From NCBI RefSeq assembly GCF_000196515.1, contig NC_014248.1, positions 310,001-374,000 on the forward strand: 64,000 nt of DNA. The letters are read 5' to 3'. This document shows positions 57,657-64,000 of this stretch, one piece after another. This DNA comes from 'Nostoc azollae' 0708. Its GTDB lineage: Bacteria > Cyanobacteriota > Cyanobacteriia > Cyanobacteriales > Nostocaceae. Under the pieces are notes generated by a model. The model ran no database searches. It was not told where the DNA came from and saw only the letters and a program-made list of their open reading frames with translations. Both the position numbers and the translations under genes were made by a program. The stretch's first letter is position 1; the number at the start of each line of letters is the position of its first letter.

Positions 57657-58481
57657 ATGATAAAAACCAACGCCAAATTAATACCTGTGGCTTTAACTAT
57701 TGCTGGTTCTGATAGCGGTGGTGGTGCGGGTATCCAAACAGATTTACGAACTTTTGCTTTTCACTGTGTTCACGGTACTAGTGCTATTACTTGCGTTACA
57801 GCCCAAAATACTGTGGGTGTGGTGCGGGTTGATGCGATGAGCAAAGAGGCTGTTATTGCCCAAATCCGGGCGGTGGTTGAGGATATTGGTGTCCAAGCTG
57901 CCAAAACGGGAATGTTGCTAAATGAGGAAATTATTACCGCTGTAGCGCGGGAAGTAACAGCTTTAGAAATTGATCATTTGGTAGTTGACCCAGTGATGGT
58001 ATCACGGACGGGGGCGCAATTAATTGATGATGATGCTGTGCAAACTTTGTGTGATGAACTGATTCCCCAAGCAGCGATAATTACACCTAATCGTTATGAA
58101 GCACAGATTTTAAGCGGGTTAGAAATTGTGTCTTTAGAGGATATGCAAACAGCCGCAGAAATCATATTTAAGAAATTAGGAATTAAGGCTGTTTTGGTGA
58201 AGGGTGGGGTAATGTCTGGGAGTTTGCGTGGTGTAGATGTGTGGTTTGATGGTCAACGGTTGGAAACTTTGACGACGCAACAAATAGAAACGAAGAATAC
58301 GCATGGTACTGGTTGTACTTTATCAGCTGCCATTACTGCTAATTTAGCTTTGGGTAAAGATTTGTGGACAGCAGTACAACAAGCTAAAGATTATGTGACA
58401 ACTGCACTTACTTATTCGTTGGAAATTGGTAAGGGACAGGGACCTGTAGGGCATTTTTTCCCCTTGTTGGTAAAAGGCTGA
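57657..58481 (+). CDS. thiD: Hydroxymethylpyrimidine/phosphomethylpyrimidine kinase
   Basis: A 274-residue ribokinase-fold enzyme of thiamine synthesis. PVALTIAGSDSGGGAGIQTD at the N-terminus, GVQAAKTGMLLNEEII, VVDPVMVSRTGAQLIDDDAV, ITPNRYEAQILSG and the anion-hole NTHGTGCTLSAAITANLALG complete the kinase signature. It makes HMP pyrophosphate in two steps. The ATG at 57657 is used; an upstream in-frame ATG at 57621 lies in dispersed-repeat sequence. It is not linked to other thi genes here. Confidence 0.92.
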   Translation: MIKTNAKLIPVALTIAGSDSGGGAGIQTDLRTFAFHCVHGTSAITCVTAQNTVGVVRVDAMSKEAVIAQIRAVVEDIGVQAAKTGMLLNEEIITAVAREVTALEIDHLVVDPVMVSRTGAQLIDDDAVQTLCDELIPQAAIITPNRYEAQILSGLEIVSLEDMQTAAEIIFKKLGIKAVLVKGGVMSGSLRGVDVWFDGQRLETLTTQQIETKNTHGTGCTLSAAITANLALGKDLWTAVQQAKDYVTTALTYSLEIGKGQGPVGHFFPLLVKG

Positions 58482-58505
58482 AAGCTACTTGCTTGTAGGG
58501 ATTTG

Positions 58506-58665
58506 TTTAGAGGATGTCTGAGAAGTATCAAAGTTAATTAACGATCTTCCCTTACCCCCCTTAGAAAGGGGGGAGAAGAAATCTAAGTCCCCCTTAGAAA
58601 GGGGGACTTAGGGGGATCAACAGGTGTTATGAACCACACGACAAAGTTTTCAGACATCCTCTAAA
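58506..58665. mobile_element. 160-bp MITE-like element
   Basis: Terminal inverted repeats TTTAGAGGATGTCTGAGAA and TTTAGAGGATGTCTGAAAA (reverse strand) mismatch at one base. Inside are GGGGG/CCCCC-rich inverted repeats (TTAGAAAGGGGG, CCCCCTTAGAAAG). It carries no gene and lies between thiD and modA. The ends are AT-rich, so a TA target is possible. Confidence 0.7.
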
Positions 58666-58743
58666 TAAAGTTATCCAATATTTACCAACTTACATGGTAA
58701 AAATTTTGTAATCTTGCCTAAGGCATATTGAGTATCAATTGTT

Positions 58744-59556
58744 ATGGAAAAAACTTTCTCAACGAAAAGAAGACGGTTAATGATATTAATTGCTACAGCA
58801 CTAGCTACGGTGCTCATAGCAATTAGTTTACCAATCCTGACTCCAACTGCTGTAGAAGCGCAGTTAAATACGAACTTACTGATATCTGCTGCGGCCAGTC
58901 TGAAAGATGTATTAGAAGAAATTAAGCCTCTCTACCAACAAAGTCAGCCAAACGTCAAAATTAGTTATAACTTTGGTGCTTCTGGTGCTTTGGAACAACA
59001 AATTGAACAAGGTGCGCCGGCGGATATTTTCATATCTGCGGCAAAAAAACAAGTTGATGCTTTAGAACAAAAAAATCTTTTAGTTCCCGGTACTCGTACT
59101 GTCATCGCTAAAAATCGCTTGGTTTTGGTTGTACCAAATAATGTTTCTCGTGTGAGTAGTTTTTATAATCTCAAAGATGCAAAAGTCGAAAAAATAGCTA
59201 TTGGTGAACCTAGAAGCGTACCTGCTGGCCAATATGCACAACAAGTTCTGGAGAAATTAAAAATATGGGAATTGGTCAAACCAAAACTGGTTTATACTAA
59301 TAATGTACGTCAAGTTTTAGCATCTGTAGAAAGTGGAAATGCTGACGCAGGATTAGTTTATGTTACTGATGCAAAAATCTCCAAAAATGCAAAAGTTGTA
59401 GTTGGGGCTGACGAAAAATATCACTCTGCCATTATTTATCCATTAGCAGTTATTAAACGCAGCAAAAACCCTGATCTAGCTAGGAATTTTTCTCAATTTT
59501 TATCTAGTGATCAAGCTAAGGGGATATTCAAAAAATATGCGTTTATTCTCCCTTAA
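58744..59556 (+). CDS. modA: Molybdate ABC-transporter substrate-binding protein
   Basis: A 270-residue periplasmic binding protein. A signal peptide runs to about residue 37 (ILTPTAVEAQ). LISAAASLKDVLEEIKPLYQ, ISYNFGASGALEQQIEQGAP, ADIFISAAKKQVDALEQK, IAIGEPRSVPAGQYAQQVLE and GNADAGLVYVTDAKISKNAK are conserved in ModA, which binds molybdate or tungstate for the ModBC transporter. modB/modC are not next to it, so a fused or distant permease is implied. Nitrate reductase and nitrogenase need molybdenum in such organisms. Confidence 0.9.
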   Translation: MEKTFSTKRRRLMILIATALATVLIAISLPILTPTAVEAQLNTNLLISAAASLKDVLEEIKPLYQQSQPNVKISYNFGASGALEQQIEQGAPADIFISAAKKQVDALEQKNLLVPGTRTVIAKNRLVLVVPNNVSRVSSFYNLKDAKVEKIAIGEPRSVPAGQYAQQVLEKLKIWELVKPKLVYTNNVRQVLASVESGNADAGLVYVTDAKISKNAKVVVGADEKYHSAIIYPLAVIKRSKNPDLARNFSQFLSSDQAKGIFKKYAFILP

Positions 59557-59769
59557 TTAGGGTTTGGTGAAAAATTTATTCGTGAAGAAGTAGGAGTTCA
59601 GGAGTATGGCTATCGCCACGCTCCGCTATCAGGAGTTCAGGAGGAATTAAGAAGTTTTCAGAATCATTAAAAATAGGAAAAAGTACTTGAGTTTTTACCC
59701 TATCAATCCTTATTTCTTGCGTCTTCTCTACTTTTAAACTCCTTTCCTCCGTCACCTACTTCTTAATGG
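59557..59769. repeat. Gap with palindromic repeat remnant
   Basis: Contains TATGGCTATCGCCACGCTCC (about 59604), a diverged relative of the repeat core at 45584 and 51699, and AGGAGTTCAGGAG low-complexity sequence. No coding sequence was recognised. Confidence 0.5.
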
Positions 59770-61461
59770 TTAATTACCAAACAAATCTAAGTCTGTAACA
59801 GCACCAACACTACTAGAAGATACCAACTTGGCATATTTCGCCAGCACCCCTTTTGTATAACGTGGTGGACGCGGTTGCCAGTTAGCACGACGACTAGCTA
59901 ATTCTGCATCCGATATATTCACTTGTAATAATCGAGAATTAGCATCAATGGTGATACTATCACCTTCTTCTACCAAGGCAATATTACCGCCGACTGCAGC
60001 TTCTGGAGCGACGTGACCAACTACCATCCCATAAGTACCGCCAGAAAAGCGTCCATCCGTAATTAAGCCCACAGAATCACCTAATCCCGCACCAATAATT
60101 GCTGAGGTGGGAGCCAACATTTCCCGCATACCAGGCCCACCTTTTGGACCTTCGTAACGGATGATGATCACATCACCTGCTTTAATCTTACCTGCTAAAA
60201 TTGCATCTAAGCAAGATTCTTCTGATTCAAATACTCTCGCTGGCCCGGTGATGATGGGTTTTTTCACACCAGTAATTTTAGCAACTGCACCTTCAGTACC
60301 TAAGTTACCTTTGAGAATAGCTAAATGTCCTTGTGCATAGATGGGACGATCCCAAGGACGAATTACATTTTGCTTGGGTGATGGTTCTGCTGGTATGTCT
60401 GCTAAGACTTCGGCTACAGTTTGACCAGAGATAGTTAGACAGTCACCATGCAGTAAATCACGAACTAATAAGATTTTCATGACTTGAGGAATACCACCAG
60501 CTTTATGCAAGTCTGTGGCTACGTATCTACCACTGGGTTTTAAATCGCACAAAACTGGAACACGGGCCCGGATGGTTTCAAAGTCGTCTAAAGTTAGTTC
60601 TACACCAGCTGCGCGGGCGATCGCTAAAAAATGTAAAACTGCATTGGTAGAACCACCAACGGCCATAATTACAGATATGGCATTTTCGATAGATTTCCGG
60701 GTGATAAGTTGCCGGGGTAATATTTGCTTACGGATGGCTTCGACTAAGATAAAGGCGGATTTCTCTGTGCTATCCGCTTTTTCGGCATCTTCTGCGGCCA
60801 TGGTTGAGGAATAAGGTAAACTCATTCCCATTGCTTCAAAGGCTGAAGACATGGTATTAGCTGTGAACATTCCACCACAGGACCCAGCACCAGGACAAGC
60901 ACGGCGTTCAATTTCTAAAAGTTCGGTTTCGTCAATTTTGCCGGCGCTGTGTTGGCCGACGGCTTCAAAGGAACTAACAACGGTTAAATCTTTGCCATCG
61001 TAGTGTCCGGGTTTGATTGTGCCACCATAAACAAAGATAGCAGGGATATTCATGCGAGCGATTGCTAACATTGCCCCTGGCATATTTTTGTCACAACCAC
61101 CAATAGCCAGAACACCATCCATACTTTGGCCAGTACATGCAGTTTCAATGGAATCTGCGATCACTTCCCGTGACACCAGAGAGAACTTCATCCCCTCTGT
61201 TCCCATTGAAATCCCATCACTGATGGTAATTGTGCCGAAAACTTGGGGCATTGCACCTGCATTTCTGAGGCTCATTTCTGCCCTTTGTGCTAGTTGGTTA
61301 ATCCCCATATTACAGGGGGTGATGGTACTGTAACCATTAGCAATACCGACTATGGCTTTGTTGAAGTCTGCATCTTGAAAACCAACAGCCCGCAACATAG
61401 CCCGGTTAGGCGATCGCTGTACCCCTTGTGTGATAAATTTACTCTTAATATTTTCTGACAT
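59770..61461 (-). CDS. ilvD: Dihydroxy-acid dehydratase
   Basis: A 563-residue iron-sulfur enzyme of branched-chain amino-acid synthesis. [37 protein letters not shown] and [14 protein letters not shown] are standard, with three cluster-binding cysteines visible. The next region [20 protein letters not shown] and [20 protein letters not shown] are the substrate-binding loops. It follows ilvC in the pathway but is 25 kb away. The ATG at 61461 is clear; the 185-bp upstream gap is dispersed TTAGTTA/TTGGGCA repeats. Confidence 0.95.
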   Translation of the reverse strand: MSENIKSKFITQGVQRSPNRAMLRAVGFQDADFNKAIVGIANGYSTITPCNMGINQLAQRAEMSLRNAGAMPQVFGTITISDGISMGTEGMKFSLVSREVIADSIETACTGQSMDGVLAIGGCDKNMPGAMLAIARMNIPAIFVYGGTIKPGHYDGKDLTVVSSFEAVGQHSAGKIDETELLEIERRACPGAGSCGGMFTANTMSSAFEAMGMSLPYSSTMAAEDAEKADSTEKSAFILVEAIRKQILPRQLITRKSIENAISVIMAVGGSTNAVLHFLAIARAAGVELTLDDFETIRARVPVLCDLKPSGRYVATDLHKAGGIPQVMKILLVRDLLHGDCLTISGQTVAEVLADIPAEPSPKQNVIRPWDRPIYAQGHLAILKGNLGTEGAVAKITGVKKPIITGPARVFESEESCLDAILAGKIKAGDVIIIRYEGPKGGPGMREMLAPTSAIIGAGLGDSVGLITDGRFSGGTYGMVVGHVAPEAAVGGNIALVEEGDSITIDANSRLLQVNISDAELASRRANWQPRPPRYTKGVLAKYAKLVSSSSVGAVTDLDLFGN

Positions 61462-61646
61462 CTATCTTTTTTCCTTATTTACCATCATCGCTATAATTGC
61501 GATTTTTGTATATAATAATTCTCTCAAAATTTTGTCATTAGTTATTAGTTATTAGTTATTGGGCATTGGGCATTAGGAAAATTACTTCCCCATCTCCGTC
61601 ATCTCCCCCAGTCTCCAGTCCCCAGTCCCCAGTACCCAATCCCCCC

Positions 61647-62417
61647 CTAAAAAGGCAAAAATTGCAGTAATATTGAACCCAGACTACCAACAAAATCCAT
61701 AAAACTGGGTTTACCAGTAGTAACTTTTTCACCATAAGGTGTTTTTAGTTCCAGAATAAAAGCTAGTGCTGTTTTCACTCCCTCAGCATTTTTTTGTTCT
61801 TCAAACAGTTTTGCAGCCATTTGGGCATCTTCCAAGGCATTTTTTCTGTCTAAGTTTTGGTAACTAGCTACACCACGGGATAAGTATGCACCTGCATAGT
61901 CCGGTTTAAGTGCGAGCGCTTGACTAAAATAATCAATAGCTGGTTTGAGGTTGCCTTTATCAGCCGCTGCTACACCCCAAGCATAAAATTCCTCTGGTTT
62001 AGCAATTTGCAAAGGTATACCCACTGCACCTTGAAAGTTAGCACCATTGAGGTTAGCGTTAGTCAATTCTATATTCATTAAATAAGTATTTCTCAAATCA
62101 GCACCCGTGAGATTTGCTTCATTGAGTTTAGCCCTACTTAAATTAACACCAAATAAACTAGCACCAGCCAAGTTTGCGCTCCGCAAATCAGCACCTGTCA
62201 AATTGGCACGGCTGAGGTTAGCACCTTCAAGATTAGCACCTCTCAAATCAGCCCCTGATAAGTCAGCCAAAGCCAAACCAGCATTAATCAGTTGACAGTT
62301 TTGACATTTTTTAGTGGCTAACAATTGTCTTATCTGGTCATCATTTGTAGCTTGCGCGGTTACTGGCAAACTAATAGTAAGCAAAAAGGCTGCTGTAGAA
62401 ATAATTTGGCTTTTCAT
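61647..62417 (-). CDS. Exported pentapeptide-repeat plus TPR protein
   Basis: A 256-residue protein with a signal peptide (LLTISLPVTAQA), a CxxC (KKCQNCQL) and a run of pentapeptide repeats of the A(D/N)LXX type (ADLSGADLRGANLEGANLSR onwards, about residues 48-115). A tetratricopeptide part follows (KPAIDYFSQALALKPDYAGA and AYLSRGVASYQNLDRKNALE). The mix of pentapeptide beta helix and TPR suggests a protein-interaction role at the lumen or periplasm. A short C-terminal hydrophobic tail ends LGSILLQFLPF. Function unknown; it is not in an operon. Confidence 0.78.
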   Translation of the reverse strand: MKSQIISTAAFLLTISLPVTAQATNDDQIRQLLATKKCQNCQLINAGLALADLSGADLRGANLEGANLSRANLTGADLRSANLAGASLFGVNLSRAKLNEANLTGADLRNTYLMNIELTNANLNGANFQGAVGIPLQIAKPEEFYAWGVAAADKGNLKPAIDYFSQALALKPDYAGAYLSRGVASYQNLDRKNALEDAQMAAKLFEEQKNAEGVKTALAFILELKTPYGEKVTTGKPSFMDFVGSLGSILLQFLPF

Positions 62418-62593
62418 ATTTGATATTGCAATCTATCTTCATCAGGACTAAATCTTAGCTGAATCTAGATTTACATTGATAGTTAATATGATTCATTTGC
62501 CCTAATCTAGCAGAGTATTTGTCTCTATAGCAATCTTACCTGATCTGAAAAAACTATTACATTTAGGCGTAAAAAACTTGTACAAATTAGCAC

Positions 62594-63375
62594 TCAAAAC
62601 AATGGTATTACCGCAGCGGGAGAACTAGAACCACCCCGCAACCTGAGAATACCAATGACCAAGAAGGAAAAGAGATAGTAGTGCCTTGAGGCGGTAGTTG
62701 CTCTAAATTGGTGAGGTTTTCTAAGACAATCGGTTGTTTTGCCAAGACCAAACGATTAGTAGTAAGATTATTATCTTGTCCAGAATCTACACCGTCTGTA
62801 TCAATTCCCACTTGAGCAATTTGCCTTTCGGTAGTTAAAAACTGGGTGGCATCATTGCCAAACCCTGGAATTTGCATATTTCGGCCTGCATCCTGGTTTA
62901 AGAATCCGTTTTTATCCAGCCATTTAGTTTGCGAACCCGTATAAAGTAGCAGGACATTTTCAGCAGAAATAGTCCCAAATTCTGCTTCCCATGCCAAAAT
63001 ATCAGCCACAGTTAAAAGATAATCAGGATTTGCTGCAGCTTGTTTACAGATATCTATGACTACCGCAGGTACTACCAGCGACTGGGCTGAGTATTCGTCA
63101 ATGCTGATACCGTTACTGTGAAAACTAATAGGGCCATTGATATGAGTAGCACTATGTTCCCCTAAAGAAAAACGTCGCAGATAATAGCCATCATATTGGA
63201 GTCCAGCAAGAGTAGTAATTTCACACTCGGATCACCAGTCCATTGCGGTATAGCTGTGTCAATCAGATGACTCAGGTGGATAACATGGGAGTAGGCAATG
63301 TTATTTTGGTTTTGGCGATGTATAATAGCTTTCCTCGCTGGATGGGCTACTTCATATCTTAATGATTGATACGCG
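62594..63375 (-). pseudogene. Cyclase-family (kynurenine formamidase-like) protein, frameshifted
   Basis: From about 63370 on the minus strand the frame reads YEVAHPARKAIIHRQNQNNI, AYSHVIHLSHLIDTAIPQWT, and after a one-base shift near 63220 EITTLAGLQYDGYYLRRFSL, GEHSATHINGPISFHSNGI and ISIDEYSAQSLVVPAVVIDI. The main part then runs LTVADILAWEAEFGTISAEN, NVLLLYTGSQTKWLDKNGFL to NLEQLPPQGTTI, with a second shift before the true end (LVIGILRLRGGS). H...ATH...P is the metal motif of the cyclase/kynurenine formamidase family, here ATHINGP in place of GTHxDAP. At least two frameshifts make it dead. Confidence 0.72.
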
Positions 63376-63585
63376 AGATGAGATACAAGAGCCTGTCTAC
63401 CCTACGGAAACGCTGTGCGAACAGACCTGAGAAGGATGATTCGACGTAGCTCACCAGCTGGGACACGATCAATTTTAATCACCTTAACATTTTCTATTAT
63501 TACACTTACATTTTCTATTATTAAATTTAGTGGTTTCGAAAATTCACTTGATCGTTGATAGTGAATCGAATAACCTAGATGTAGC
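63376..63585. other. Gap before the motif array
   Basis: Contains a palindromic GAGCCTGTCTACCCTACGG patch near 63390 and direct repeats of ACATTTTCTATTATTA (63487 and 63507). No coding remnant was recognised. Confidence 0.45.
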
Positions 63586-63716
63586 AAACTGCAAACATCC
63601 AAAGATAAAACTGCAAACAAGGCAATTTTGAAACCAAATTAACTGCAAATAAAGGGGGTCTCAAAACCAGATTATTTGCAAATGAAACTGCAAACATAAT
63701 TTTCAGACGGCAAATA
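63586..63716. repeat. Array of CTGCAAA-type motifs, near-helical spacing
   Basis: Six same-orientation motifs: AAACTGCAAAC at 63586, 63608 and 63685, TTAACTGCAAAT at 63640, ATTTGCAAAT at 63674 and ACGGCAAAT at 63708. Aligned on the G, distances are 22, 32, 33, 12 and 20 bp, all close to multiples of a helical turn. Such arrays bind a protein along one DNA face. They fit transposase (TnsB-type) end-binding sites or plasmid-type iterons; nothing decides between them here. The surrounding sequence is non-coding. Confidence 0.6.
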
Positions 63717-63905
63717 ACGGGTTTGAAATCACATTCTGTGGCAATAAGCCGTAAAGCTGACTGTGATTGATTTACAGTATTTATGGTCACCAAACTGTCC
63801 AGAAAAAAAGAACTTTTACACCAGACACATATGTCTATTTCGCGAAAAATGAACTGAACACAAATAAAACAGAGAAATTCTGGATGTGGGATTTCTCATA
63901 TTAAT

Positions 63906-64000
63906 TTAATTTCCCTCTGACGCATACAAAGGAATTCCAGTTTTTAACATCTGGTCTCTCAAATCTTGGGTTCGACTAGGAGACAATTGAGCATGTAGAA
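63906..64000 (-). CDS. 3' end of a gene running off the window
   Basis: The minus-strand frame is open from the right edge to TAA at 63906-63908: LHAQLSPSRTQDLRDQMLKT then GIPLYASEGN. It looks like a real C-terminus but is too short to identify. It may belong with the motif array just beyond its end, but that is untested. Confidence 0.35.
   Translation of the reverse strand, partial: LHAQLSPSRTQDLRDQMLKTGIPLYASEGN

Noticed and set aside
63586-63716. CRISPR array at the right edge
   Set aside because: Motifs are only 9-11 bp and spacing is irregular; no repeat of 28 bp or more is present.
63402-63793. Two overlapping minus-strand ORFs of 72 aa at the motif array
   Set aside because: Their translations repeat the pattern FAV/FAN because of the CTGCAAA motifs, and no ribosome-binding site or family is visible.

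Overview
The window looks like chromosomal DNA of a filamentous, heterocyst-type cyanobacterium (Nostocales). Several things support this: photosystem II protein PsbY, a CRR6-type NDH-1 assembly factor, a FurC/PerR-like regulator, a DUF3685 (Ycf55-like) protein, a pilMNOQ operon, glycolate dehydrogenase genes, a 6S RNA downstream of purK, scattered GCGATCGC (HIP1) octamers and tandem heptamer repeats. The many broken genes (about fifteen, most with in-frame stops or single-base frameshifts) and dead insertion sequences suggest a decaying genome. The Azolla symbiont 'Nostoc azollae' is one candidate, but that is inference only.

Layout. 1-3.9 kb: the 3' part of pabB, a gene-poor stretch with transporter and transposase remnants, a GT9 glycosyltransferase and a CRR6-like gene. 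4.3-9.7 kb: Fur-family regulator, DUF3685 protein, an unusual flavoprotein without redox cysteines, cobD and HU. 10.1-15.5 kb: pilM-pilN-pilO-pilQ on the minus strand. 15.7-23.9 kb: sugar-binding lipoprotein, a 15-copy heptamer array, folC, psbY, gamma carbonic anhydrase-like protein, two small conserved genes and a large M16 peptidase. 24-28.2 kb: dead cupredoxin gene, a 49-bp palindrome, map, an amidase and a dead Crp-family regulator.

28.3-40.3 kb is the decayed region. An SbtA-like bicarbonate permease is split by a 1355-bp IS701-like element, next to an intact PII-like partner. A methyltransferase-cupin pair is dead beside an intact 174-aa gene. After the intact ilvC come fragments of a hybrid histidine kinase, an NDH-2 dehydrogenase, a BrnT-type toxin, ISAs1- and IS66-family transposases, an antitoxin-like gene and a Uma2 nuclease.

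40.5-48.5 kb is mostly intact: glcE, glcF, ackA, a tetratricopeptide-like protein, an aminodeoxychorismate lyase-like protein and ftsH. 48.6-51.6 kb holds a dead GTPase and a second dead Uma2 gene. 52-62.4 kb: a luminal pentapeptide protein overlapping purK, 6S RNA, a catalytic/non-catalytic M16 pair, thiD, a 160-bp MITE-like element, modA, ilvD and a pentapeptide/TPR protein. 62.6-64 kb: a dead cyclase-family gene, an array of CTGCAAA motifs at near-helical spacing (possible transposon end or iterons) and the 3' end of a gene running off the window.

No complete novel defence or mobile system is visible. The best leads are the motif array near the right edge, the cysteine-less flavoprotein whose start codon lies in a heptamer array, the long palindromes, and the reconstructable IS insertion in the bicarbonate permease. 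All coordinates and translations were read by eye; no database search was run.
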